Shown piece after piece: positions 34,109 through 43,420 of a stretch of DNA of 64,000 nucleotides; position 1 is the stretch's first letter; each line of letters opens with the position of its first letter. Under the pieces are notes generated by a model. That model worked only from the letters and a program-made list of their open reading frames with translations, was not told where the DNA came from and ran no database searches. Both the position numbers and the translations under genes were made by a program. Source of the DNA: Acidimicrobiales bacterium (GTDB lineage Bacteria > Actinomycetota > Acidimicrobiia > Acidimicrobiales > UBA8190); the NCBI GenBank assembly GCA_035531755.1, contig DATKSK010000003.1, positions 1 through 64,000 on the forward strand, written 5' to 3'.

Positions 34109-34482
34109 CGGTGCCCACCCCTTCGACGGTGGTGCCTGGCCACGCCCGGAATGGTAATTGCGCGCCGGGACGGGCGCGCCGGCGACGTCGCCCGCCGGGA
34201 CGGGCGCGCCGGCGACGTCGCGCGCCGGGACGGGCGCGCCGGCGACGTCGCGCGCCGGGCGCGTGCCGCGGGCTGCAGCCCGCCGCCGGGCGCGGCCGGT
34301 GTCGCCCGAACGGCCGCCAGGGCGGGGGACGGGAATGGGGAAGGGGATGGGAAGGTCCTCGTGAGGGGAATTGTCGGTCCCGTGGGGCCGGGCCTTGAAC
34401 CGCCGGGCACCGCCGCCCCTAGCCTGGGGGCCCCGGGGCCGGCGGGGGTTGGGTCGGTGGCCGGCGCGGCGAAGGGGGCCAG
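34109..34482. other. divergent promoter region with minisatellite, no gene
   Basis: About 370 bp between the divergent GGDEF and MDMPI-family genes. It holds the 30-bp tandem repeats (34161-34260) and a TAGCCT at 34420-34425 that may be a -10 for the plus-strand gene with a leader of about 50 nt. Frames through the repeats are repeat-encoded and not considered genes. Confidence 0.5.
34161..34260. repeat. 30-bp tandem minisatellite (3.3 copies)
   Basis: Three head-to-tail units of 30 bp begin at 34161, 34191 and 34221, each built of CGCGCCGGGACGGGCGCGCC plus GGCGACGTCG, and a partial fourth copy of 9-10 bases follows. Only one base differs among the three full copies, so the expansion is recent. 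There are no spacers, so it is not a CRISPR array. Confidence 0.9.
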
Positions 34483-35304
34483 ATGCCAACGCGAGCAGTC
34501 GAGCCGGTCGTGGCGATCCTCGACGAGGAGTGGCACGCCATCTCCGCTCTGGCGCAGGAGCTCGCCGACGTCGAGTGGGACCTGCCGTCGGAGTGCCCCG
34601 GCTGGAGCGTGCGCGACGTCCTGGCGCACATGATCGGGACCGAGCGCTGGCTGCTCGGCGAGCCCGAGCCCGACCCGCTGCCCGACGTACCCGACTTCGT
34701 GCGCAACGACCTCGGCGCCAGCAACGAGGCATGGGTGGCGCAGTGCCGGCCGCTCCCGGCCGGTGCGGTCGCCGACGAGTTCAGGGCGGTCACGGCGCGG
34801 CGGCTCGACGAGATGCGCTCGTGGCCCGAGGAGCGCTTCGCGGCTGTGGGTCCGAGCCCGGTGGGGCCGGTCCCGTACCGCGAGTTCATGCGCGTGCGCG
34901 CCATGGACTGCTGGGTGCACGAGCAGGACATGCGCGTGGCCACCGGGCGGCCCGGCCACTGCACCGGGCCCGTCGCGCAGCTGGCGCTCGGCCGGCTGGC
35001 GTCGGGCATGCCCTTCGTCGTCGGCAAGCAGGCGGCCGCGCCCGAGGGCTCGTGCGTGCGCTTCGAGTTGCGCGGGCCGGTGCTCGGGCGCCTGGACGTG
35101 GCCGTGCGCGGAGGCCGGGCGAGCATCGTCACCGCCGGCGACGACGAGACGGGCGCCGTGCTCGAGCTCGACGACGAGGTGTTCTGGCGCCTGGCGTGCG
35201 GCCGGGTCACGGGCGCCGCGGCCCGTGACGCCGGCCTGGTCGTCGTCCACGGTGACGCCGATCTGGCGCGGCGGGTGCTCGACGCCATGGCGTTCATGGT
35301 CTGA
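34483..35304 (+). CDS. maleylpyruvate isomerase-family mycothiol-dependent enzyme
   Basis: A 273-residue protein of the MDMPI/DinB-like four-helix fold. The metal-binding histidines are in the pattern ECPGWSVRDVLAHMIGTE (His about residue 49) and DCWVHEQDMR (H-x-x-x-D). The C-terminal 90 residues form the MDMPI C-terminal domain. Family members use mycothiol as cofactor or transfer it; the reaction here cannot be predicted. ATG at 34483. It precedes tig by 160 bp and is not in its operon. Confidence 0.88.
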   Translation: MPTRAVEPVVAILDEEWHAISALAQELADVEWDLPSECPGWSVRDVLAHMIGTERWLLGEPEPDPLPDVPDFVRNDLGASNEAWVAQCRPLPAGAVADEFRAVTARRLDEMRSWPEERFAAVGPSPVGPVPYREFMRVRAMDCWVHEQDMRVATGRPGHCTGPVAQLALGRLASGMPFVVGKQAAAPEGSCVRFELRGPVLGRLDVAVRGGRASIVTAGDDETGAVLELDDEVFWRLACGRVTGAAARDAGLVVVHGDADLARRVLDAMAFMV

Positions 35305-35378
35305 GCATGACCCGGGCGACGCCCCACCGGTCCGCCGCCGCACAGCTCCGCCCTGGGCGGCTCGGCCCGACGGTCACC

Positions 35379-35430
35379 GTCCGTGGTGCGCCCGAGAGGC
35401 GACGGTCCGTGGTGCGCCCATGAGGCGACG
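35379..35430. repeat. 26-bp tandem duplication upstream of tig
   Basis: The unit starting GTCCGTGGTGCGCCC and ending GAGGCGACG lies at 35379-35404 and again at 35405-35430, with two differences, followed by a partial third copy (GTCGGTCGCG). The duplication directly abuts the -35 region of the tig promoter (-10 at 35451). Confidence 0.8.
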
Positions 35431-35450
35431 GTCGGTCGCGCCGAGGCTTG

Positions 35451-35456
35451 TAGACT
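35451..35456 (+). promoter_or_regulatory. -10 hexamer (TAGACT) for tig-clpP operon
   Basis: TAGACT ends 11 nt before the ATG at 35468, and no ribosome binding site lies between, so the tig mRNA should have at most a few leader bases. Confidence 0.5.
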
Positions 35457-35467
35457 CTGCCTTCCTT

Positions 35468-36916
35468 ATGCGTGCCACCGCCGTGCCGGTCGAGGGCAAC
35501 CGGGTCCGTCTCTCGGTCGAAGTCGACGAGTCCGAGGTCGACGAGGCCCTCGACGCAACGGTCCGCCGCCTCGCCCGGCAGGTGCGCGTCCCCGGCTTCC
35601 GCCCGGGCAAGGTGCCCCGGCCCGTCCTCGAGGCGCGCTTCGGTGGCGCGGCCGCCCTGCGTGCACAGGCGCTCAACGACGCGTTGCCCGACATGTACGC
35701 CCGGGCTGTCGTGGACACCGAGCTCGACCCCATCGCCGCACCGGAGATCGACATCACCTCGGGGGAGGACGACGGCCCGGTGACCTTCGACGCCGTGGTC
35801 GAGATCCGGCCCGTCGTGTCGATCGCCGGCTACGCCGGGCTCCAGGTGACGCTCCCGGGCGTGGAGGCGACGGACGAGGAAGTCGACGCCCAGCTCGACC
35901 GGTTACGCGAGCAGGGTGGCGAACTGACCGCCGTGGGCCGGGCGGCCAGGGACGGTGACTACGTCTCCATCGACCTCACCGGCATACGCCCGCGCGGCGA
36001 GGACCTGCACGTCGAGGACTACCTCTACGAGGTGGGGAGCGGCGCCGACATCGTGGGCCTCGACGACCAGCTCCGCGGGACCAAGCCCGGGGACATCCTG
36101 CAGTTCGCGGCGCCGGTGCGCGCCGAGGACGGCTCGCAGGACGAGGCTCAGATCCGCGTGCTGGTGAAGGACGTCAAGGAGAAGGTGCTCCCCCGGGCGA
36201 CCGACGAGTGGGCGTCGGAGGCGTCGGAGTTCGACACGCTGGAGGCGCTGCGCGACGACCTGCGGTCGAGGCTGAGCCAGATCAAGGTGGTGCAGGCCCA
36301 GCTCGCCCTGCGGGAGCGCACCCTCGACGCGTTGGTCGGCCTGGTGGCCGACGACCCGCCCGCGTCCCTCGTCGAGGAGGAGGTCCGCGAACGCCTCCAC
36401 GACCTCGGCCACCGGCTGGAGGCCCGCCGCCTGAGCGTCGAGCAGTTCCTGCAGGCCTCGGGCCGGGACGAGGCCGACCTGCTCTCGGAGATCCGTGCCG
36501 ACGCGGCCCGGGCGGTGCGTCTCGATCTCGCGCTGCGCGCCCTGGTCGACGCCGAGAACATCCAGGTCACCGACGACGAGCTCGAGGAAGCGGTGGAGGA
36601 GATGGCCCATCAGGCGGGCACCACGGCCGCAGATCTCCACCGCCGACTCGACCGCGCAGGCAGGCTCCCCGCGGTACGCTCGGACAGGAGGAAGGCGAAG
36701 GCACTCACCTGGCTCCTCGACCACGTCGACCTGGTCGACGAGGACGGGAAGCCTGTCGCCAGGGACGTCTTGCGGGCGGACGTCGGAGCACAACTGACCG
36801 GTGGCGCCGATCCCGTCGGCGGCGGAGAGGGCACCGCCGAGGCGGACGGGCCCGGCGAGCAAGGGAGCGAGGGCGTGCAGGTTGAGGAGCGGTCCACCGT
36901 GGAGGCCGAGTCATGA
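35468..36916 (+). CDS. tig: trigger factor (ribosome-associated chaperone)
   Basis: Trigger factor, 482 residues. The N-terminal ribosome-binding domain has [20 protein letters not shown] (the GFRxGKxP signature). The FKBP-type PPIase domain (about 150-245) starts at [11 protein letters not shown], and the helical C-terminal chaperone domain follows, with an acidic Gly/Glu-rich tail. It binds nascent chains at the ribosomal exit. The ATG at 35468 follows a TAGACT promoter element. Its stop overlaps the clpP start (ATGA). Confidence 0.95.
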   Translation: MRATAVPVEGNRVRLSVEVDESEVDEALDATVRRLARQVRVPGFRPGKVPRPVLEARFGGAAALRAQALNDALPDMYARAVVDTELDPIAAPEIDITSGEDDGPVTFDAVVEIRPVVSIAGYAGLQVTLPGVEATDEEVDAQLDRLREQGGELTAVGRAARDGDYVSIDLTGIRPRGEDLHVEDYLYEVGSGADIVGLDDQLRGTKPGDILQFAAPVRAEDGSQDEAQIRVLVKDVKEKVLPRATDEWASEASEFDTLEALRDDLRSRLSQIKVVQAQLALRERTLDALVGLVADDPPASLVEEEVRERLHDLGHRLEARRLSVEQFLQASGRDEADLLSEIRADAARAVRLDLALRALVDAENIQVTDDELEEAVEEMAHQAGTTAADLHRRLDRAGRLPAVRSDRRKAKALTWLLDHVDLVDEDGKPVARDVLRADVGAQLTGGADPVGGGEGTAEADGPGEQGSEGVQVEERSTVEAES

Positions 36917-37554
36917 GCGGCACCGGTGATGCACACGGCTATCTCGTTCCCACGGTCATCGAGCAGACCAGCCGCGGCGAGCGTGGGTACGACCTGTACT
37001 CCCGGCTGCTCAAGGAGCGCATCATCATCCTCGGGACGCCCATCGACGACACGGTGGCCAACCTGATCTGCGCGCAGATGCTCTTCCTCGAGTACGAGGA
37101 GCCCGACAAGGACATCCATCTGTACGTGAACTCGCCCGGCGGGGACATCACGGCGCTGTTCGCCATCTACGACACCATGAAGTTCGTGAAGCCCGACGTG
37201 TCGACCTTCTGCTTCGGCCAGGCGGCGTCCGCGGCGGCGGTCCTCCTGGCCGCCGGGGGCAAGGGCAAGCGCTTCGCCCTCCCGCACGCCCGGATCCTCC
37301 TGCACCAGCCCTGGGGTGGCGCCGCCGGCCAGGCGAGCGACATCGAGCTGCAGGCCAAGGAGATCATCCGCATGCGCGACCTCCTCAACTCGATGCTCGC
37401 CGACGACACCGGCCAGTCCGTCGAGAAGATCGCCCGGGACACCGACCGCGACTTCGTGATCACGGCGGAGGAAGCTGTGAACTACGGGCTGATCGACGAG
37501 GTCATCACCAGCCGGGACGCCGTGGGCGCAGCCGAAGCCGTCGGCGCGGCGTAG
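36913..37554 (+). CDS. clpP: ATP-dependent Clp protease proteolytic subunit
   Basis: ClpP, 213 residues. The catalytic triad is Ser in [16 protein letters not shown], His in [12 protein letters not shown] and Asp in ARDTDRDF. The [11 protein letters not shown] context is that of ClpP2 in mycobacteria rather than ClpP1, and only one clpP gene lies here where many actinobacteria have a clpP1-clpP2 pair. The ATG at 36913 overlaps the tig stop by 4 nt (ATGA), a translational coupling. clpX follows after 28 bp. Confidence 0.96.
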   Translation: MSGTGDAHGYLVPTVIEQTSRGERGYDLYSRLLKERIIILGTPIDDTVANLICAQMLFLEYEEPDKDIHLYVNSPGGDITALFAIYDTMKFVKPDVSTFCFGQAASAAAVLLAAGGKGKRFALPHARILLHQPWGGAAGQASDIELQAKEIIRMRDLLNSMLADDTGQSVEKIARDTDRDFVITAEEAVNYGLIDEVITSRDAVGAAEAVGAA

Positions 37555-37557
37555 GCT
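37552..37557 (+). promoter_or_regulatory. -10 hexamer (TAGGCT) for clpX
   Basis: TAGGCT overlaps the clpP stop codon (TAG 37552-37554) and lies 25 nt before the GTG of clpX, leaving a short leader with AAGGGGGA as ribosome binding site. clpX can thus be expressed apart from tig-clpP. Confidence 0.35.
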
Positions 37558-37582
37558 CGGCCAAGGGACGAAGGGGGAGACG

Positions 37583-38857
37583 GTGGCGAAGTTCGGGGAC
37601 GGTGGGGACCTCGTGAAGTGCAGCTTCTGCGGCAAGTCCCAGAAGCAGGTCAAGAAGCTGATCGCCGGGCCGGGCGTGTACATCTGCGACGAGTGCATCG
37701 ATCTGTGCAACGACATCATCGCCGAGGAGCTGGCCGAGACCACCGAGCTGTCGTTCGAGGAGCTCCCCAAGCCGCGTGAGATCTTCGACTTCCTGAACGA
37801 TTACGTCATCGGGCAGGAGTACGCCAAGAAGATCCTGTCGGTCGCCGTCTACAACCACTACAAGCGGGTGCAGGCCGGCCCGACGCAGACCGCCGAGGTC
37901 GAGCTGGCGAAGTCCAACATCCTCCTGCTGGGCCCGACCGGCTGCGGCAAGACGCTGCTGGCACAGACGCTCGCCCGCATGCTGAACGTCCCGTTCGCCA
38001 TCGCCGACGCCACGGCGCTCACCGAGGCGGGGTACGTCGGCGAGGATGTCGAGAACATCCTTCTCAAGCTGATCCAGGCGGCCGACTACGACGTCAAGCG
38101 GGCCGAGACCGGGATCATCTACATCGACGAGATCGACAAGATCGCCCGCAAGAGCGAGAACCCCTCGATCACGCGGGACGTGTCGGGTGAGGGAGTGCAG
38201 CAGGCGCTGCTCAAGATCCTGGAGGGGACCACGGCCTCGGTGCCGCCCCAAGGGGGGCGCAAGCACCCCCACCAGGAGTTCATCCAGATCGACACGACGA
38301 ACATCCTGTTCATCTGCGGCGGCGCCTTCGCCGGGCTCGACAAGATCATCGAGAGCCGCATCGGCCGCAAGGGCATCGGCTTCAGAGCCGAGGTACGCCG
38401 CAGCACCGAGGCCCGCGACGCCGAGGTCCTGCGCCACGTCCTGCCCGAGGACCTCATGAAGTTCGGCCTCATCCCCGAGTTCATCGGCCGGCTCCCGGTC
38501 GTGGGTGCCGTGTCGAGCCTCGACAAGGTCGCCCTGATCCAGATCCTGGTGGAGCCGAAGAACGCTCTCGTCAAGCAGTACCACCGTGTCTTCGAGCTCG
38601 ACGGCGTGGAGCTCGAGTTCGCCCCGGACGCCCTCGAGGCTGTCGCCGAGCAGGCGATGCTGCGGGGCACGGGGGCCCGGGGCCTGCGCGCCATCCTCGA
38701 GGAGGTCCTCCTCGACGTGATGTACGACCTCCCGAGTCGCTCGGACGTCGGGCGGTGCCTGATCGACCGTGCCGTCGTGCTCGACCGCGTCCACCCGACG
38801 CTTGTGCCCCAGGGCGAACCGGCCAAGACCGTTCGCACCCGTCGGGCCGCTTCCTGA
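37583..38857 (+). CDS. clpX: ClpX, ATP-dependent unfoldase of ClpXP
   Basis: ClpX, 424 residues. The N-terminal zinc-binding domain has CSFCGKSQ (Cys13, Cys16) and [10 protein letters not shown] (Cys35, Cys38). The AAA+ module has Walker A GPTGCGKT, Walker [12 protein letters not shown], the pore loop GYVGED, and sensor 2 GTGARGLRA. It unfolds tagged substrates and feeds them to ClpP. GTG start with a purine-rich GGGGGAGA 3-10 nt upstream. Confidence 0.97.
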   Translation: MAKFGDGGDLVKCSFCGKSQKQVKKLIAGPGVYICDECIDLCNDIIAEELAETTELSFEELPKPREIFDFLNDYVIGQEYAKKILSVAVYNHYKRVQAGPTQTAEVELAKSNILLLGPTGCGKTLLAQTLARMLNVPFAIADATALTEAGYVGEDVENILLKLIQAADYDVKRAETGIIYIDEIDKIARKSENPSITRDVSGEGVQQALLKILEGTTASVPPQGGRKHPHQEFIQIDTTNILFICGGAFAGLDKIIESRIGRKGIGFRAEVRRSTEARDAEVLRHVLPEDLMKFGLIPEFIGRLPVVGAVSSLDKVALIQILVEPKNALVKQYHRVFELDGVELEFAPDALEAVAEQAMLRGTGARGLRAILEEVLLDVMYDLPSRSDVGRCLIDRAVVLDRVHPTLVPQGEPAKTVRTRRAAS

Positions 38858-38925
38858 CGCGGCTCCCACCCGCGGTGCCCGTCCGCCACGAGGGCGGCGA
38901 CGCCGGGCGCGTCGCGCGCGACGAG

Positions 38926-40251
38926 ATGGTCGCCTGGCTCGACGACCACACGGACTACGAGCGGTCCATGCCGACGCGCGTGGGCGCCCCCACGCTCGAT
39001 CGCATCCGGGCCCTGTGCCGGCTGCTGGGCGATCCCGAGCGGGCCTGTCCGGTGGTGCACCTGACGGGCACCAACGGCAAGGGGTCGACCGCCAAGATCC
39101 TGAGCGAGCTGCTCATGGCCAACGGGCTCACGGTGGGGACCTACTCGAGCCCCAATCTCGCCCGGGTGAACGAGCGCATCGCCCGCGACGGTGAGCCCAT
39201 CGGCGACGACGACCTCGTCGAAGTGCTGGAGGCGCTGCGGCTGGTCGAGCCCCTGCTCACCGACCGCCTCACCCGGTTCGAGCTGCTGACAGCGGCGGCG
39301 TTCCGCTGGTTCGCCGACAGCCCCGTCGACGTGGCCGTGGTGGAGGTGGGCCTCGGCGGCCGCTGGGACGCCACCAACGTCGTCGAGCCCGATGTCGCCG
39401 TCGTCACCAACGTGAGCTACGACCACGTCGAGATCCTCGGCCCCACGCTGCTGGACATCGCCACCGAGAAGGCCGGGATCATCAAGCCCGGGTGCCGGCT
39501 CGTGCTCGGGGAGACCGAGCCCGGGCTGTTCGACGTCTTCCTCGGGGCGGCCGAGGCCAACGGCGTGGTCGAGACCTGGGTGCGCGGCCGGGACTTCGCC
39601 TGCGACGCCAGTCGGGTCGCCGTGGGGGGCCGGCTCCTGGACCTGCGGACGCCCGGGGCCTCGTACCCCGAGGTGTACCTGCCGCTGCACGGGGCGCACC
39701 AGGGTGACAACGCGGCGTGCGCCCTGGCGGCGGCCGAGGCGTTCTTCGCGGCCCCGCTGTCGCCCGACGTGGTCGAGCAGGCCTTCTCGGCGGTGCGGGT
39801 CCCCGGGCGCGTCGAGATCGTCGGGCGGTCCCCGCTCGTCGTCCTCGACGGGGCGCACAACGTGGCGGGCGCCCACGCGCTGGCCCGCGCCCTGGTCGAC
39901 GACCTGGGCGCCGGCGGTCGGGCGGTGGTCGTGATCGGCATGCTCCAGGGGCGCGACCCGAGTGCGGTGCTCGAGGCGCTGGCCGCGGCGGGGCTCGACA
40001 CCGTCGTGGCGTGCACGGCGCCGTCGCCGCGCGCGTTGCCGGCGACGGTGATCGCCGAGGCGGCCCGCGCCCTCGGCCTGCAGGCGGTGTCCACCGACAC
40101 GGTGGCCGACGCGCTGGCCCTCGCCCGCGGGCGGGTGGCTGTTGACGGCACGCTCGTCGTCACCGGGTCGCTCTACGTGGTGGCGGACGCCCGTGCGCTG
40201 CTCGTCGGATCGACGCAGCAAGCCCCTCCCGGTAGCCTCTCCGGTCCATGA
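38926..40251 (+). CDS. folC: folylpolyglutamate synthase / dihydrofolate synthase
   Basis: FolC, 441 residues. The P-loop is HLTGTNGKGSTAKIL, followed by TYSSPNLARVNERI, VEVGLGGRWDATNVV, the carbamoylated-lysine region EKAGIIKPG, and the C-terminal Mur-ligase lobe with LVVLDGAHNVAGAHALA. It adds glutamate to dihydropteroate and folates. Start choice is uncertain: the ATG at 38926 (MVAWLDDHTDYERSM) fits the family start, but an in-frame GTG at 38875 exists. The ndk start overlaps its stop (ATGA). Confidence 0.94.
   Translation: MVAWLDDHTDYERSMPTRVGAPTLDRIRALCRLLGDPERACPVVHLTGTNGKGSTAKILSELLMANGLTVGTYSSPNLARVNERIARDGEPIGDDDLVEVLEALRLVEPLLTDRLTRFELLTAAAFRWFADSPVDVAVVEVGLGGRWDATNVVEPDVAVVTNVSYDHVEILGPTLLDIATEKAGIIKPGCRLVLGETEPGLFDVFLGAAEANGVVETWVRGRDFACDASRVAVGGRLLDLRTPGASYPEVYLPLHGAHQGDNAACALAAAEAFFAAPLSPDVVEQAFSAVRVPGRVEIVGRSPLVVLDGAHNVAGAHALARALVDDLGAGGRAVVVIGMLQGRDPSAVLEALAAAGLDTVVACTAPSPRALPATVIAEAARALGLQAVSTDTVADALALARGRVAVDGTLVVTGSLYVVADARALLVGSTQQAPPGSLSGP
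40233..40238 (+). promoter_or_regulatory. -10 hexamer (TAGCCT) for ndk
   Basis: TAGCCT ends 9 nt before the ATG of ndk and lies inside the 3' end of folC. ndk may therefore be both coupled to folC and transcribed on its own. Confidence 0.4.
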
Positions 40252-40658
40252 ATCGCACGCTCGTGATCTGCAAGCCCGACGCCGTCGAACGGGGACTGGT
40301 GGGGGACATCGTGGGCCGCCTCGAGCGCAAGGGGCTGCGCCTGGTGGCCGCCGAGCTCCGGCGGATCGACGAGGACACCGCCGCCCGGCACTACCGGGAG
40401 CACGAAGGGAAGCCCTTCTACCGGGACCTGGTGGCCTTCATCACCCGGTCGCCGTCGATGGTGCTCGCCGTCGAGGGCCCCGAGGACACCTGGCGCACCG
40501 TGCGCACGCTCATGGGCCCCACGAACCCCGCCGAGGCCCCGCCGGGGACCATCCGCGGCGACCTGGGATCGCTGCTGACCGAGAACCTGGTGCACGGGTC
40601 GGACTCCGCCGAGTCCGCGGCGCGCGAGATCGGGATCTTCTTCCCGTCCCTGGTCTGA
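40248..40658 (+). CDS. ndk: nucleoside-diphosphate kinase
   Basis: Ndk, 136 residues, the standard size. It starts [20 protein letters not shown], and the catalytic histidine is in [12 protein letters not shown] (His117 region). It transfers phosphate from ATP to NDPs. ATG overlaps the folC stop by 4 nt. Confidence 0.97.
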   Translation: MNRTLVICKPDAVERGLVGDIVGRLERKGLRLVAAELRRIDEDTAARHYREHEGKPFYRDLVAFITRSPSMVLAVEGPEDTWRTVRTLMGPTNPAEAPPGTIRGDLGSLLTENLVHGSDSAESAAREIGIFFPSLV

Positions 40659-40781
40659 CGGCCGCCACCCGGCGGCAACGCCCGCCGTGGCGTCCCGGGG
40701 GCCAGGGGTGGTGGACGGCGCCGTCGGCGCGTCCTCGCAGGCAGCAGGGACAACGCGGGCGGTGGCGTCCCGGGCGTCGCC

Positions 40782-40810
40782 TTGTGTGGTCGCGCATGGT
40801 CCCGTACCCT
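40782..40810 (+). promoter_or_regulatory. probable mreB promoter (TTGTGT - 17 bp - TACCCT)
   Basis: In the 229-bp gap between ndk and mreB, TTGTGT (40782-40787) and TACCCT (40805-40810) are 17 bp apart, the optimal sigma-70-type spacing. The leader to the mreB ATG would be about 70 nt. Confidence 0.4.
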
Positions 40811-40887
40811 TGTGCCAACCCCCAGTACCGGCGGGAGGCCGCCCGGATCCGGCGACGGCCCCCGCTCCATCACGAGGATCGACGCCC

Positions 40888-41919
40888 ATGAGGGACAACC
40901 GGTTCTTCCTGCTCGGCCGCGACATGGCGGTCGACCTCGGCACCGCCAACACGCTCGTCTACGTGCGAGGCCGCGGCATCATCCTCAACGAGCCCTCGGT
41001 CGTGGCGGTGAACGTCAAGGACGGTCGGCCCCTCGCCGTGGGCGCCGAGGCCAAGCGCATGATCGGCCGCACGCCCAGCCACATCCAGGCCATCCGCCCG
41101 CTGAAGGACGGCGTCATCGCCGACTTCGAGATCTGCGAGAAGATGCTCCGCTACTTCATCCAGCGCGTCCACCAGCGCCGCTTCGCCAAGCCGCGCATGG
41201 TGATCTGCGTGCCGTCGGGCATCACCGGCGTGGAGCAGCGCGCCGTCATGGAGGCGGCCGAGTACGCCGGCGCCCGCAAGGCCTACATCATCGAGGAGCC
41301 CATGGCCGCCGCCATCGGTGCGGGGCTCCCGGTGCACGAGCCGACGGGGAACATGGTCGTCGACATCGGCGGCGGGACCACCGAGGTGGCCGTCATCTCC
41401 CTGGGCGGCATCGTCACGAGCCAGTCGGTTCGCATCGGGGGCGACGAGCTCGACGAGGCGATCATCTCCTACATCAAGAAGGAGTACAGCCTCGCCCTCG
41501 GCGAGCGCACCGCCGAGGAGATCAAGATCGCGCTGGGGTCGGCCTTCGCCCTCGAGGAGGAGCTGCACGCCGAGATCAGGGGCCGCGACCTCGTGACCGG
41601 TCTGCCCAAGACCGTCGTGGTCTCCACCGAGGAGATCCGCAAGGCGATCGACGAGCCGGTGTCGGCCATCATCGACGCCGTGAAGGTCACCCTCGACAAG
41701 ACCCCGCCCGAGCTGGCGGCCGACATCATGGAGCAGGGGATCGTGCTCACCGGGGGCGGCGCCCTGCTCCACGGCCTCGACGCCCGTCTGCAGGAGGAGA
41801 CCGGCATGCCCATCGTGGTGGCCCGCGACCCCCTCAACTGCGTGGCCATCGGCAGCGGGCAGTGCCTGGAGGAATTCGAAGCCCTCAAGCAGGTCCTCAT
41901 CACGTCCTCCGCCGGGTGA
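40888..41919 (+). CDS. mreB: rod-shape determining protein MreB
   Basis: Bacterial actin homologue, 343 residues. Phosphate 1 loop [15 protein letters not shown], the membrane/filament region [28 protein letters not shown], the phosphate 2 loop [18 protein letters not shown] and the adenosine motif [12 protein letters not shown] are all intact. It guides lateral wall synthesis. ATG at 40888 with GAGGA upstream. mreC has its own promoter 126 bp downstream. Confidence 0.97.
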   Translation: MRDNRFFLLGRDMAVDLGTANTLVYVRGRGIILNEPSVVAVNVKDGRPLAVGAEAKRMIGRTPSHIQAIRPLKDGVIADFEICEKMLRYFIQRVHQRRFAKPRMVICVPSGITGVEQRAVMEAAEYAGARKAYIIEEPMAAAIGAGLPVHEPTGNMVVDIGGGTTEVAVISLGGIVTSQSVRIGGDELDEAIISYIKKEYSLALGERTAEEIKIALGSAFALEEELHAEIRGRDLVTGLPKTVVVSTEEIRKAIDEPVSAIIDAVKVTLDKTPPELAADIMEQGIVLTGGGALLHGLDARLQEETGMPIVVARDPLNCVAIGSGQCLEEFEALKQVLITSSAG

Positions 41920-42033
41920 TGGGGGCCCGCGCCCGGCGCGGCGCCGATTCGGCCGGCACGCGGGGCGGCGGGACCGCCCGGTGGCGCGCTGCGGAGGCCG
42001 GCCCGGCCGGCGGGGCCGTCAGCCCTGCCTGAG

Positions 42034-42039
42034 TAGGGT
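42034..42039 (+). promoter_or_regulatory. -10 hexamer (TAGGGT) for mreC operon
   Basis: TAGGGT ends 5 nt before the mreC ATG at 42045, which implies a leaderless mreC-mreD-mrdA message. Confidence 0.5.
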
Positions 42040-42044
42040 CCCGC

Positions 42045-42890
42045 ATGCCGAGGAGGACACGGCGCACCCGGCGCGCCCGCCGCGGGATGACCATCGCCCT
42101 GCTGGTGGTGGCGTCGATCACCATCATCACCCTCGACTACCGGGGGCAGGCGCACGGCGTCATCTCGTGGGCCAAGCGCGGCGCCCATGACGCCTTCTCA
42201 CCCGTCCAGCACGCCGTGGACGACGTGGTGCGGCCCGTGGGGAGCTTCCTGTCGGGGGCGGTGCACGCCGGGGACCTCGAGAACCAGAACGCCAAGCTCC
42301 GTCGCCAGCTGGGTGCCCTGCAGCGCCAGGCGCTCTCCCGCCAGGCGCTCCAGAACGCGGTGCGCTCCCTCGACCGCCTCGACGCGCTGCCCTGGACCGG
42401 GGGGATCCCCACCGTCGTCGCCCAGGTGACGGCGCTGAGCCCGTCGGACTTCACCGCCACCGTGGAGCTCGACAAGGGGAGCAGGCAGGGGGTGGCGGTG
42501 GGGATGCCCGTGGTCGGCGGGGCCGGCCTCGTCGGCCAGGTCATCGAGGTGTGGTCCTCGGGGTGCACCGTGCGCCTCGTCACCGACGTCCGGTCGTCGG
42601 TCGGCGTGCGCTTCGGCCCCGGCGACGACCTCGCCCTGGTCCAGGGATCGGGCCTGGGCCGCGACCTGGCGGTGAACCTGGTCGCCCCGGGGGTGCCGCT
42701 GCACACGGGGGAGGTGCTCACCACGAGCGGGCTCCAGCACGCCCAGTTCCCGCCCGACATCCCCGTGGCGCGCGTCCGGTCGGTGTCGTCGACACCGTCG
42801 GCCACGCAGGAGACGGTGACGGCCCAGCCCCTCGCCGACCTCGACGTCCTCACCTACGTCGACGTCCTGCAGTGGCAGTCGGGATCATGA
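42045..42890 (+). CDS. mreC: rod-shape determining protein MreC
   Basis: MreC, 281 residues. A basic N-terminus (PRRTRRTRRARRG) and one transmembrane helix (about 15-33) precede a coiled coil (about 75-110, LENQNAKLRRQLGALQRQAL) and the two beta-barrel domains with VAVGMPVVGGAGLVGQVIEV and PDIPVARV. It is the periplasmic/extracytoplasmic scaffold linking MreB to PBP2. Its stop overlaps the mreD start (ATGA). Confidence 0.93.
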   Translation: MPRRTRRTRRARRGMTIALLVVASITIITLDYRGQAHGVISWAKRGAHDAFSPVQHAVDDVVRPVGSFLSGAVHAGDLENQNAKLRRQLGALQRQALSRQALQNAVRSLDRLDALPWTGGIPTVVAQVTALSPSDFTATVELDKGSRQGVAVGMPVVGGAGLVGQVIEVWSSGCTVRLVTDVRSSVGVRFGPGDDLALVQGSGLGRDLAVNLVAPGVPLHTGEVLTTSGLQHAQFPPDIPVARVRSVSSTPSATQETVTAQPLADLDVLTYVDVLQWQSGS

Positions 42891-43420
42891 CGAGCGCGGA
42901 TGTCGCCCGGTCGACGCTGGTGGTGGCGGTGGTGCTCGTGGTGCAGCACACCCTGCTCGACTCGGTGCGCGCCGGCGGCGCCCACCCCGACATGATGCTC
43001 CTGCTGCCGGTGATGGCCGGCTACGCGGCGGGGCCCGACCGGGGGGCGGTCTTCGGCTTCGTCACCGGCCTCGTCGCCGACCTGTTCCTGCCCACCCCGT
43101 TCGGCCTGTCCGCGCTCATCGGCTGCCTGCTCGGGTTCGTCACCGGCCTGGCCACCCGGGGGCTCGTCCGCAGCTCGTGGTGGTTGCCGCCCGTCGTCGC
43201 CGTGGCCGCGACCGCCGCCGGCATGGGGGCCTACGCGATCCTGGGGGCCGTGCTCGGCGACCCCGCGATGCTCAGGGCGTACCTGGCGCCCGCCCTGGCG
43301 GTGGGAGCACCGTCGGCGGCGCTGCTGGCCATCCCCGTCCTGCGCATGGTGGCATGGGCCGTCCCGCCGCCGGGCCCGGCCCACGGCCACGGCGCCCAGA
43401 TGGGCGGGGCGCTGCGATGA
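42887..43420 (+). CDS. mreD: rod-shape determining protein MreD
   Basis: MreD, 177 residues, with about five membrane helices. The family motifs PDMMLLLPVMAGYAAGPDRG and GFVTGLVADLFLPTPFGLSA are clear. It overlaps mreC upstream and the PBP2 gene downstream, both by ATGA, so stoichiometry is set by coupling. Confidence 0.92.
   Translation: MTSADVARSTLVVAVVLVVQHTLLDSVRAGGAHPDMMLLLPVMAGYAAGPDRGAVFGFVTGLVADLFLPTPFGLSALIGCLLGFVTGLATRGLVRSSWWLPPVVAVAATAAGMGAYAILGAVLGDPAMLRAYLAPALAVGAPSAALLAIPVLRMVAWAVPPPGPAHGHGAQMGGALR

Noticed and set aside
34161-34260. CRISPR array at the 30-bp repeats
   Set aside because: The units are directly contiguous without spacers, and no cas genes are near; the PD-(D/E)XK protein at 1286-2128 is a RecB-like nuclease without CRISPR context.
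34158-34364. A 68-residue plus-strand frame through the minisatellite
   Set aside because: Its first half is encoded by the 30-bp repeats (AGTGAPATS units) and the rest is Arg/Pro-rich. It has no ribosome binding site and no domain.
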